64,000 nucleotides of DNA, from NCBI GenBank assembly GCA_903772945.1, contig CAICTM010000008.1:186001-250000 (forward strand). Direction: 5' to 3'. The stretch comes from Seminavis robusta (lineage: Eukaryota; Bacillariophyta; Bacillariophyceae; Naviculales; Naviculaceae). The position numbers and the translations under genes were made by a program. The notes beneath the pieces were generated by a model. It was given only the letters and a program-made list of their open reading frames with translations. It ran no database searches and was not told the DNA's origin. Shown here piece by piece: positions 11,204 to 20,314 of the stretch. Within the stretch, counting starts at the first letter, position 1; each line of letters begins with the position of its first letter.

Positions 11204-14200
11204 ATGGACCCCATGACACCAACAACTGCTGCTGGTGGACATGCCAGTGGTACCTCCCTTAACCTTCTATTAGAAGGTAGCGCCAGTACTATCACTACTA
11301 GTAACAACAACAACAAGAACAAGAACAGTAAGAAAAAAGACAACAAGAAACAACGGTCAGTTGTGTGGGGTAGCATTCGAGAGATTGATACTACCGGTAC
11401 TAATGGCAACAGTAGTAGTAGTAGTACGTTACGCAGTATCGCTGTGGACGTCAATGATCATTCCGGTCACGATGACACAGAAACCTGTACTAGTACTACC
11501 AGACGTCTCGAAAAAGACAGCGAAATCACCCACGCCCTACATGCTACCACAACTAGTACAGTTACTGCCAGTACTACCAGTCTCCTAGGACCAGAAGAAA
11601 ACGAAGAAGATGATGAGGAAGAAGACCTGATCACAACGGACTTGGAAGCTGGGGACACTAGCATAGACCCAGATACCCCAATGGATGCAGATAAAGAAGA
11701 TAATGATAAAGAAGAAGAAGAAGACAATGGATCCTTGGGTAGTCTACAAAGCGAGGACCTGCTCTACACCAATCTACAAGACTATGTGGACGAAACCAGC
11801 GTCTGCGAAGACGATCCCGTTGATATTGCCGAACAACGCGAACAACAGGTTCGAAGGAGTATCCTCATGGCATGTCTCGCGGTACTTTGTTCCACCATCC
11901 TTCTACCCAGACTCATCAAATGGACTGCATGGCTCTGTCAGAAATTCAAGGGTGACAACGACGATGAGGAAAATGCCGGAGCCGAAGACGTGGCACAAGA
12001 AGCACTCGATGTCGCCAATCCAAATGCCGAAGCATTGAATCAGGTTGGACAGTCCACCTATTCTGTGGGACCTAGTGGACCCACCGGGGGAGAAGGAGTG
12101 GGCGGTGGTGGCAGTGGAGGAGGAGGAGTGGCTTCGGGACCTCCTCCGGGAGTGGCAGAAATGGCAACCGCTGCCGCTAATAGTGCTGCTTCTGGAGCCG
12201 CCAGTGGGGCTGCAGCGGGGGCAGCTGGAGCAGCCGCTGCGGGAAGCTTGGGGATGGCGGGATTGGCCGGAGCTGTCGCGGGGGCCGGAGCCGCAGCACA
12301 AGTCGGGGTGGCCGTTGGGGTGGCGGCTGTGGCAACGACCGTGGCCGTGTCGGCGGGAGTGGCAGTGACTGTCACAACCTCAGCAGCAGAAATTGTACCC
12401 ATCTCCAACTTTACACCCCCAGAATGCTCGGCAGCTTCCGAAGAGAAGATTGGGTATGTGGAACTCGATATTAGAGCCATACCACCCGATGCCATTGGAA
12501 CAAGGAAGTGGGTCATGGAAGAAATGTTCAGAGACATCTACAATGAAATCACGGGCATGTGCCTAGATCCCATGGCCAGGGTCATGCTTCAAGCAACACT
12601 CGTCAGCTGGGATACGCAGTGGGGAGTCGTACTGAATGAAACGTTTCCCGTCGGTAATGGAACCGGCTACAGCAACCAATCCAACAACACAGTCTTGAAC
12701 GACATGACCGCATCTCTACTACTGGACCCAACCACTCAAAACTTGACACAGGAAGAGTATGACGCCGCTGTGGCACAGAGTATCACAACAACCTTCTGGG
12801 AGGCAAGACTGGACTGCGTGGGGTGTCCTGACCACGAGCCACTCTTTGATGTACCAGAGGGCAGCAGTAACAACCAAGGGCAACAACAAGATACTGACGC
12901 AGCAGCCGTCAACAGAAATGCAAAGCAAAGAATGCTGCAACAATTTGAATTTGACCTTACCCGATTCTTCCCCCTGTTTGCCGCTTCCGTGGGGTACAAT
13001 CTGGAACCAGTCCTCCAAGGAGACGGCTCCACACCCATTGATGTTACGGTCACCAACTCTTATGACACCGATGTTAGGGTTGTAGCAGGAGCTACAAGAG
13101 CTGTCTTTCCTAATGGGACCTTGGATGAGACTAATTCCATTGTGCTACAGATTGGGCCGCCCGAAATTGAGAATGCCATGCAGGCTGTGCAACAGAATGG
13201 TGGAATTTTTACAGTGCCGTTTGTCAGTAATGATCTGTCGGATATTGAGGAATGCATGGATGCCAGCATTAATGGGGATGAGGCAGTGGCCCAGTCTGGA
13301 TTCTGTCAGCAAGTACTACAGGTCACTGCAGGAACAGACCCACAAACCATTTTGGATTGTGTGGCCAACCCCACATCTTCTTTGGAGTGCCAACAAATCC
13401 TGCCTGTTGTATTGGGAACCTCTGCTGCTCAAAATCAACAAGGCTCTGGTTCACCATTTGAAGACTCTGGGGATTTTAGTGGTGGTTCCTCTTCCAACCT
13501 TGACTCAACAGCAGGGAGTCCCGGTATCGATGTCCCTGCTGCAAGTCCTTCCCTTAGCTCACTGGCACAGAGCCCATCATCATCAACCGCAGGTACAGGA
13601 CCTTTCAATCCTTCTGCTCAGGGCATTACCAGTCCCACCTTGATGGACCCATCCTCTTCTTTGAGTGCACCTTCTGGTGTACTGGGACCATCCGGGACTC
13701 TGGGAACCAATGCAGATCCCCTGGCTCCTGGTGTGGCTTTGGCCCCATCATCCGCAGGTTTTGGATCACCCACTTTTGCTGCAAATGCTCAGCCAGGAGC
13801 TGCTGCTTTGGGGCCTTCTGGCTTGGCTGTGCAACAAGGGTCACCTTCTGGTCCTTTTCCTCCTTTGTCACCTGCTGCTGCTTCTCAGGCTGGTGCTCCG
13901 TCTGCGGCTAATCTGATGGGACCTTCTGCTTTGGGCCCACCTGGCTCTGCTGCCGGTCAGCCAGGATCACCCTCTGTCGCAAACCAGTTCCTTGCTCCTG
14001 CTAGTCCTCATATGGCAGGTCCTGCGATGGCTCCTTCCATCACAGCATCCTTTGGGTCAGCTTCCGCCACGATTCCCACTATGACTCCTGCTGGTCCACA
14101 GGCAGGAGTGGCTCCATACAACACTGCTGCCTTTGGGTCAGCTTCTGCCAGCATTCCGACGAGATCACCAGCAAGTCCCGTTGCCAATGTGCCAACTGTA

Positions 14201-17200
14201 GCTCCAGCAAATGTTCCAACTGTAGCTCCAGCAAACGTTCCAACTGTGGCAAGCCCCCTGGAACCAAACCCCACAGGGTTAGGGACACCAACTGGATCCG
14301 CTGAAGCCAATGGCAGTCCAAGCCCACCGGCTGCCTCATCACCAATTTCGACTCCAGTGGGAGGCGCCCCGGTTACTGTCGGTCAACCTACCTCATCTTT
14401 AACAAGTCCTGCAAGCGCAAGTTCACCAGCACAGATGCCTTCAATGCTAAGCCCTACAGTTGTTGTGGATACCATGAATGCACCCTCAAATTCCAGTCCA
14501 GTCATGGGGACACCAACTACTCCAACAAATCCGGCACCAGTATCACAAGAGGGCGACTTAGCTCCTGCAGCCAACCCAGCTCCTTTGGCGCCTTCTGCCA
14601 CTCCAGCCCCAAGCGACGAGGCAAATCAAGGGCCATCCCCTTCTCTTACATTCACACCAACAACAAACCCAACGGATCAACCAACAGACAACCCTACTCC
14701 GGCACCAACATTTGCAACAGACGACCCTACATTTGAGCCCACAGAAAATCCCACCCCGGCGCCAACATTTGCACCAACTGATCAACCAACAGACAACCCA
14801 ACTCCAGCACCAACTTTTGCCCTTACAGGCAGCCCCACATTTGATCCCACCCCTGCACCAACGTTTGATCCCACACCTGCACCAACATTTGCACCAATCA
14901 ACAGTACTCCAGAACCCACATTCGCACCAACGGACAATCCAACAACAGCAACAACATTCCCCACCACCCCCAACAATCCATCAAGTCTGACTGACGTGCC
15001 GACAGCCAACCCCAATCAACTCCCGTCTATGTCTCCCTCACTCTCACCATCGTGGCTACCGTCCCTGGATTCTTCAGATTCCCCGTCAAGCGCCCCCACT
15101 TCATGTTCAGGGGTACTTGTTGATACAAGATCCACATACTATGTTTTCTTTGACAGTGACATCTCTGCACTTACCAATGACACCCTCATTTCTGCATTTG
15201 TGAATGGCTATGCCAATATACCACACCCATGTTCAGTAATTCTCAACAGCATCACAGTTGAAAGTAGATCTCAGCGAAGAAGGTTACAGGCATCCCAAAC
15301 AGTTCTATTCGGTATCAACAGCACGCAGCCTTTTGGCAGGATCTTTCTGGATGTCACAATAGATGCCACAGCATTCCTTCAAGGCTTCAATGCTGCCTTC
15401 AGTGGAGCAACTGCTTCTGGAATAGACACTGCCACGTCATCTCCGTCAGGAAGCCCCAGCATGAGTCCAAGTGAGTCATTTTCTCCAAGCATCAGCCCCA
15501 CTACTGGGGCACCCACTGCCAGTGTGGCCCCATCAATTATTCCCAGTATTAATCCTAGTGCAGGTCCCAGTGCATCATCAAGACCAAGCATTAGCCCAAC
15601 TGCAATTCCTTCTACAGCTCCGAGTACATCAGGAGTGCCAAGTTCCAGCCCAACCTCAACACCTTCCACATCTCCTAGTACATCAACAAGCCCAAGCGCC
15701 AACCCCACAACATCGCCTTCTGCAGCACCCAGTACATCAAAAAGCCCAAGTGTCATCCCAACTGCAAGCCCTTCCACAGTTCCCAGTGAATCGTCTCTAC
15801 CCAGTGGTATGCCCTCCATAGTGCCTTCTGCAGCTCCAAGCACATCAAAAAGCCCCAGTACCAGTCCTAGTGCACAACCTTCCACAAGTCCCAGTTTATC
15901 AACAGGCCCAAGTTCCAACCCCTCTACCAGTCCCTCTACCAGTCCCACAACAGGAACGCCAACAGTTACTCCTGGAAGTCCCTCATTGGCTCCCACCACT
16001 GCAAGTCCCTCCACAACCCCCACTACTTCTCTTCCCACTGTCACCCCAGGTTCTCCCAGTGTCAGTCCCACAACTTCGACTCCCACTGCTGCCCCCACTA
16101 CTGGAAGCCCTACAGTTACTCCTGGGAGTCCCTCATTGGCTCCTACCACCGAGAGTCCCACAACGGGAACGCCCACGGTTACTCCTGGAAGTCCCTCATT
16201 GGCTCCCACCACTGCAAGTCCCTCCACAACCCCCACTACTTCTCTTCCCACGTCACCCCAGGTTCTCCCAGTGTCAGTCCCACAACTTCGACTCCTACTG
16301 ATGCCCCCACTACTCGAAGCCCTACAGTTACTCCTGGGAGTCCCTCATTGGCTCCTACTACCGAGAGTCCCACAACGGCCACACCCACGGTTACTCCTGG
16401 AAGTCCCTCATTGGCTCCCACCACGACAAATCCCTCCACAACCCCACCACATCTCTCCCCACTGTCACCCCTGGTTCTCCCAGTGTCAGCCCCACAACTT
16501 CGACTCCTACCGCTGCCCCCACATCAGTCAGTCCTACTGTCACTCCTGGGAGTCCCTCATTGGCTCCTACTACCGAGAGTCCCACAACGGGAACACCACG
16601 GTTACTCCTGGAAGTCCCTCATTGGCTCCCACCACTGCAAGTCCCTCCACAACCCCCACCACTTCTCTTCCCACTGTCACCCCAGGTTCTCCCAGTGTCA
16701 GTCCCACAACTTCGACTCCTACTGATGCCCCCACACTGGAAGCCCTACAGTTACTCCTGGGAGTCCCTCATTGGCTCCTACCACCGAGAGTCCCACAACG
16801 GGAACACCCACGGTTACTCCTGGAAGTCCCTCATTGGCTCCCACCACTGCAAGTCCCTCCACAACCCCCACTACTTCTCTTCCCACTGTACCCTGGTTCT
16901 CCCAGTGTCAGCCCCACAACTTCGACTCCTACCGCTGCCCCCACATCAGTCAGTCCTACTGTCACTCCTGGGAGTCCCTCATTGCTCCTACCACCGAGAG
17001 TCCCACAACGGAACACCACGGTTACTCCTGGAAGTCCCTCATTGGCTCCCACCACTGCAAGTCCCTCCACAACCCCACTACTTCTCTTCCCACTGTCACC
17101 CCTGGTTCTCCCAGTGTCAGCCCCACAACTTCGACTCCTACCGCTGCCCCCACATCAGTCAGTCCTACTGTCACTCCTGGGAGTCCCTCATTGGCTCCTA

Positions 17201-17827
17201 CCACCGAGAGTCCCACAACAGAACACCCACCGTTACTCCTGGAAGTCCTCATTGGCTCCCACCACGATAAATCCCTCCACAACCCCCACCACATCTCTTC
17301 CCACAGTCACCCTGGTTCTCCAGTGTCAGCCCCACAACTGTGACTCCCACCGCTGCCCCCACAACAGTCAGTCCTACTGTCACTCCTGGGAGTCCCTCAT
17401 TGGATCCTACCACCGAGAGTCCCACAACAGGCACACCCACTGTTACTCCTGGAAGTCCCTCACTGGCTCCCACTACTGCAAGTCCCGGGAATGGATCCCC
17501 AACAACGGGGACACCCACCACCGCTCCATCAGTGTACCTTCAGGTATTCCATCCCAGAATCCATCATTTACACCCTCCACAAGTCCTTCTAGTTTCCCAT
17601 CTTCTTCTCCGTCGCAACGACCCTCTGTAACACCAGGAAATCCAACCGGAAGCCCGACAACTACGCCCTCTCCCTGCCTAGCACTTCATCTTCTCCGTCA
17701 TCAGCACCAACAAAACCATCCACCTCTCCACAGTTGTACCTTCAGGTATTCCATCCCGAACCATTTTTACCCTCCACAAGTCCTACTAGTTTCCCATCTT
17801 CTTCTCCATCGCAACGACCCTCTGTAA
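11204..17827 (+). CDS. SPS-B: giant Ser/Pro-rich membrane-anchored glycoprotein, N-terminal and middle part
   Basis: Tandem paralogue of SPS-A in the same order: Asn/Thr/Lys-rich and acidic N-terminus; hydrophobic signal anchor near residues 222-243 (ILMACLAVLCSTILLPRLI); Gly run; Ala/Gly-rich stretch beginning GPPPGVAEMATAAANSAA as in SPS-A; the same Cys-containing ectodomain (FTPPECSAASEEK, KWVMEEMFRDIYNEITGMC); a longer Pro/Ala stalk; the SCSGVLVDTRSTYYVFFDSD domain near 15106-15420 with QRRRLQ; then Ser/Thr/Pro repeats (TTSLPTVTPGSPSVSPTTS). The frame stays open to 17827, but the repeat meaning is lost from about 16251, where a one-base loss changes TVTPGSPS into unrelated Leu/Pro-rich sequence. 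The true protein very probably continues in other frames to 19811. A cell-surface or wall role is inferred from the anchor and glycosylation-prone stalks. Confidence 0.75.
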   Translation: MDPMTPTTAAGGHASGTSLNLLLEGSASTITTSNNNNKNKNSKKKDNKKQRSVVWGSIREIDTTGTNGNSSSSSTLRSIAVDVNDHSGHDDTETCTSTTRRLEKDSEITHALHATTTSTVTASTTSLLGPEENEEDDEEEDLITTDLEAGDTSIDPDTPMDADKEDNDKEEEEDNGSLGSLQSEDLLYTNLQDYVDETSVCEDDPVDIAEQREQQVRRSILMACLAVLCSTILLPRLIKWTAWLCQKFKGDNDDEENAGAEDVAQEALDVANPNAEALNQVGQSTYSVGPSGPTGGEGVGGGGSGGGGVASGPPPGVAEMATAAANSAASGAASGAAAGAAGAAAAGSLGMAGLAGAVAGAGAAAQVGVAVGVAAVATTVAVSAGVAVTVTTSAAEIVPISNFTPPECSAASEEKIGYVELDIRAIPPDAIGTRKWVMEEMFRDIYNEITGMCLDPMARVMLQATLVSWDTQWGVVLNETFPVGNGTGYSNQSNNTVLNDMTASLLLDPTTQNLTQEEYDAAVAQSITTTFWEARLDCVGCPDHEPLFDVPEGSSNNQGQQQDTDAAAVNRNAKQRMLQQFEFDLTRFFPLFAASVGYNLEPVLQGDGSTPIDVTVTNSYDTDVRVVAGATRAVFPNGTLDETNSIVLQIGPPEIENAMQAVQQNGGIFTVPFVSNDLSDIEECMDASINGDEAVAQSGFCQQVLQVTAGTDPQTILDCVANPTSSLECQQILPVVLGTSAAQNQQGSGSPFEDSGDFSGGSSSNLDSTAGSPGIDVPAASPSLSSLAQSPSSSTAGTGPFNPSAQGITSPTLMDPSSSLSAPSGVLGPSGTLGTNADPLAPGVALAPSSAGFGSPTFAANAQPGAAALGPSGLAVQQGSPSGPFPPLSPAAASQAGAPSAANLMGPSALGPPGSAAGQPGSPSVANQFLAPASPHMAGPAMAPSITASFGSASATIPTMTPAGPQAGVAPYNTAAFGSASASIPTRSPASPVANVPTVAPANVPTVAPANVPTVASPLEPNPTGLGTPTGSAEANGSPSPPAASSPISTPVGGAPVTVGQPTSSLTSPASASSPAQMPSMLSPTVVVDTMNAPSNSSPVMGTPTTPTNPAPVSQEGDLAPAANPAPLAPSATPAPSDEANQGPSPSLTFTPTTNPTDQPTDNPTPAPTFATDDPTFEPTENPTPAPTFAPTDQPTDNPTPAPTFALTGSPTFDPTPAPTFDPTPAPTFAPINSTPEPTFAPTDNPTTATTFPTTPNNPSSLTDVPTANPNQLPSMSPSLSPSWLPSLDSSDSPSSAPTSCSGVLVDTRSTYYVFFDSDISALTNDTLISAFVNGYANIPHPCSVILNSITVESRSQRRRLQASQTVLFGINSTQPFGRIFLDVTIDATAFLQGFNAAFSGATASGIDTATSSPSGSPSMSPSESFSPSISPTTGAPTASVAPSIIPSINPSAGPSASSRPSISPTAIPSTAPSTSGVPSSSPTSTPSTSPSTSTSPSANPTTSPSAAPSTSKSPSVIPTASPSTVPSESSLPSGMPSIVPSAAPSTSKSPSTSPSAQPSTSPSLSTGPSSNPSTSPSTSPTTGTPTVTPGSPSLAPTTASPSTTPTTSLPTVTPGSPSVSPTTSTPTAAPTTGSPTVTPGSPSLAPTTESPTTGTPTVTPGSPSLAPTTASPSTTPTTSLPTSPQVLPVSVPQLRLLLMPPLLEALQLLLGVPHWLLLPRVPQRPHPRLLLEVPHWLPPRQIPPQPHHISPHCHPWFSQCQPHNFDSYRCPHISQSYCHSWESLIGSYYRESHNGNTTVTPGSPSLAPTTASPSTTPTTSLPTVTPGSPSVSPTTSTPTDAPTLEALQLLLGVPHWLLPPRVPQREHPRLLLEVPHWLPPLQVPPQPPLLLFPLYPGSPSVSPTTSTPTAAPTSVSPTVTPGSPSLLLPPRVPQRNTTVTPGSPSLAPTTASPSTTPLLLFPLSPLVLPVSAPQLRLLPLPPHQSVLLSLLGVPHWLLPPRVPQQNTHRYSWKSSLAPTTINPSTTPTTSLPTVTLVLQCQPHNCDSHRCPHNSQSYCHSWESLIGSYHRESHNRHTHCYSWKSLTGSHYCKSREWIPNNGDTHHRSISVPSGIPSQNPSFTPSTSPSSFPSSSPSQRPSVTPGNPTGSPTTTPSPCLALHLLRHQHQQNHPPLHSCTFRYSIPNHFYPPQVLLVSHLLLHRNDPL

Positions 17828-18584
17828 CACCAGGAAACCCAACTGGAAGCCCTACGACTATGCCCTCTTCCCTGCCTAGCACTTCATTTTCTCCATCATC
17901 AGCACCAAGCAAGCAACCATCCACCTCGCCATCAGTGGAACCTTCAAGTATTCCATCCCAGAATCCATCATTTACACCCTCTACGTCTACGATACCTTCT
18001 AGTCTCCCGTCTCATCTCCCTCTCAGAGTCCCTCTGTAACACCAGGAAATCCAACAAGAAGCCCGACAATTCAACCGTCAGCATTACCCAGCACGTCACA
18101 ATCTCCGTCCACAGTACCAAGCAGTCAGCCTTCTTCTGGATCACCCTCAAGTGTACCAAGTACACAACCATCAGCTAAACCGTCTCTTGAACCATCAATT
18201 TCCCCCTCCATCTCTCCGTCCTTGTCACCATCAGGTTCCCCCTCGAGGACACCATCAGACAGCCCTTCCTTCTCTCCATCCACTGTTCCTTCTATGTCCC
18301 CATCTTCGCTTCCTTCTAAGCAGCCCTCTTCGGCCCCTTCAGTGCGTCCATCGGTTACACCAGAGCACCAACCAAAGCACCTTCCACAATGCCATCGGGA
18401 TCCCCTACTGTATCAGCATCTCCCTCCAACGTGCCAAGCTTACAGCCATCAGAATCCCCATCTATGACTCCCAGTATCAGTCCGTCCATGCTTCCCAGCA
18501 TCAGTCCATCATCCTTGCCATCCAATATTCCCAGCACCAGTCCCTCGGACTTCCCTTCCGAGAACTCCCAGTATCAGTCCTTCC
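16252..18584 (+). repeat. Frameshift-riddled SPS/TPT repeat block of SPS-B
   Basis: Near-identical copies of a unit encoding TVTPGSPSLAPTT.SPSTTPTTS and VTPGSPSVSPTTSTPTAAPT recur through this block. Comparing copies shows many one- or two-base losses, mostly in C or G runs: near 16251, 16597, 16735, 16889, 16984, 17010, 17075, 17246 and 17315. Each moves the repeat into another frame. Past 17.6 kb the units become PSxSPS-like (VTPGNPTGSPTT) and frames keep changing near 18365 and 18560. The block sits within one gene. Losses in homopolymers of a long repeat suggest uncorrected sequencing error, but decay cannot be excluded. Confidence 0.7.
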
Positions 18585-19811
18585 ATGGTTCCATCGTCTT
18601 TGCCATCTGACTTCCCTTCAAGAACTCCCAGCACCAGTCCCTCTGACTTCCCTTCAAGAACTCCTAGTATCAGTCCCTCAAGATCCCTTAGAACTCCTAG
18701 TATCAGTCCTTCCATGGTTCCATCGTCATCTCCTTCAATGGTGCCTTCCATGCTCCCCAGCGTCAGTCCCTCGGACTTCCCTTCAAGAACTCCCAGCATC
18801 AATCCCTCGGACTTCCCTTCAAGAACGCCTAGTGTCAGTCCTTCGGATATCCCATCATCGTCTCCTTCAATGACGCCTTCGATGGTTCCCAGCGTCAGTC
18901 CCTCGGACTTCCCTTCAAGAACGCCTAGTGTCAGTCCTTCGGATTTCCCATCATCGTCTCCTTCAATGATGCCTTCGATGGTTCCCAGCGTCAATCCCTC
19001 GGACTTCCCTTCAAGAACGCCTAGTGTCAGTCCTTCGGATATCCCATCATCGTCTCCTTCAATGACGCCTTCGATGGTTCCCAGCGTCAGTCCCTCGGAC
19101 TTCCCTTCAAGAACGCCTAGTGTCAGTCCTTCGGATTTCCCATCATCGTCTCCTTCAATGATGCCTTCGATGGTTCCCAGCGTCAATCCCTCGGACTTCC
19201 CTTCAAAAACGCCTAGTGTCAGTCCTTCGGATTTCCCATCAGTGATGCCCTCAGAAGCTCCCTCAAGGACCCCCACTATTGCTCCTACAGCCCTGCCACA
19301 ACTCATAGTTGACAACAACCCCAATGCTTTCACGGACAGTACTGCTGGGGGCATTGCTGCTTCAAATGGTTGGTATTACAATGGCGGTGGAAGCAACGCT
19401 AATACAGTCGGAGGCCTTCACGTTGGCAACACAGGAAAGGTGAGCCTTGGAGTTGTGGACAGGTCCGGTACCTTGTACTTGGTGATCCTCTACAACCAAG
19501 TATCCGGGAGCTCTGGTGGTGGCAAGGCCAAAGTTACAGTCACTGGAGTCACTGGTCTCCCCGTGGTGGATGATGCTGGTGAGGCATCGTATTCCTCTGG
19601 CACTGTCACTGGCACTTTTACTTGGAGTGCCTGTTGTACGGATGGCTTTGTTGTTTCTGCGAGTTCAGGAAGCACAGTGTGCATACGGCATGATGCATCT
19701 GTGACAACAGGACTCTCAAGCATGCGGTACTTCGATGCGTCCTCAAGCAGCACGATTGCCTCTTCTCTTTCTGAGATCACAGGAACTGAATACTGTGTTG
19801 TCATGCCCTAG
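18585..19811 (+). CDS. SPS-B, C-terminal part: SPS repeats and unrecognised terminal domain
   Basis: This frame takes up the SPS repeats after the last frameshift and is best read as the 3' end of SPS-B. The ATG at 18585 is internal to a repeat. SPS units run to about 19290. The last 175 or so residues are globular and Gly/Ser/Thr-rich: LIVDNNPNAFTDSTAGG, NGGGSNANTVGGLHVGN, a strand-rich middle (VSLGVVDRSGTLYLVILYN), and TFTWSACCTDGFVVSASSGS with a Cys pair. This looks like an extracellular beta-rich domain, but I do not recognise the family. It is unlike the P domain at the same place in SPS-A, so the two paralogues have different caps. Confidence 0.7.
   Translation: MVPSSLPSDFPSRTPSTSPSDFPSRTPSISPSRSLRTPSISPSMVPSSSPSMVPSMLPSVSPSDFPSRTPSINPSDFPSRTPSVSPSDIPSSSPSMTPSMVPSVSPSDFPSRTPSVSPSDFPSSSPSMMPSMVPSVNPSDFPSRTPSVSPSDIPSSSPSMTPSMVPSVSPSDFPSRTPSVSPSDFPSSSPSMMPSMVPSVNPSDFPSKTPSVSPSDFPSVMPSEAPSRTPTIAPTALPQLIVDNNPNAFTDSTAGGIAASNGWYYNGGGSNANTVGGLHVGNTGKVSLGVVDRSGTLYLVILYNQVSGSSGGGKAKVTVTGVTGLPVVDDAGEASYSSGTVTGTFTWSACCTDGFVVSASSGSTVCIRHDASVTTGLSSMRYFDASSSSTIASSLSEITGTEYCVVMP
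18807..19190 (+). repeat. A-B-A-B array of 96-bp units (192-bp dimer duplicated)
   Basis: Four 96-bp units at 18807-18902, 18903-18998, 18999-19094 and 19095-19190. Units 1 and 3 appear identical to each other, as do units 2 and 4; the two types differ at GATATC versus GATTTC, ACGCC versus ATGCC and CAGTCC versus CAATCC. Each encodes 32 residues of SPS repeat. This indicates a recent duplication of a 192-bp dimer. Confidence 0.85.
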
Positions 19812-20314
19812 CTAGCTAGTGCTAGTAGTTAGCCAACTTTGTGTTGATAACACCCCTACTACACTAAACCCCCTTACTAACTGTGCTTTTGCTGCGACGC
19901 CATGGTCAGCACACAATCAGGGGCTTCCTTGCATCCAGCCACTCTGCGCAAACAGAAGTTGCCATCCTTAACATGGTGCTGGCACCGTGGCACTTGGCAC
20001 TTGGTACCTTCACTCAAAAAAGGGCACCAGAAAAGGTCACGTTTTCCGAGCTAGTGTTCCTTGTTCCTTATGTTGGACGGGCACAATGACTTAACAACTG
20101 AAATTCTTGCAGGATTGAAAATAAATCTCTGACTCAGAAACGAGTTGCGTCACTTAGGAAACTCATAAGAAAAGAAACATAAAGAACAGAAACGTCGTCA
20201 GGTGTCCGGTTTTCGAGGCGAGTTGTAAAAAGTGAATCTACAGCACGTTCAAGTCTCCCTTCCCCTTGAGTTACGTGTTCTATTGGTCTATCTCTCCTGT
20301 TGTTGTTGTTGACC
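19812..20314. other. Intergenic region before the LRR gene
   Basis: About 500 bases. CTAGCTAG follows the SPS-B stop. No gene or clear regulatory motif is recognised. The end is TTG-rich and leads into the ATG at 20315. Confidence 0.55.
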
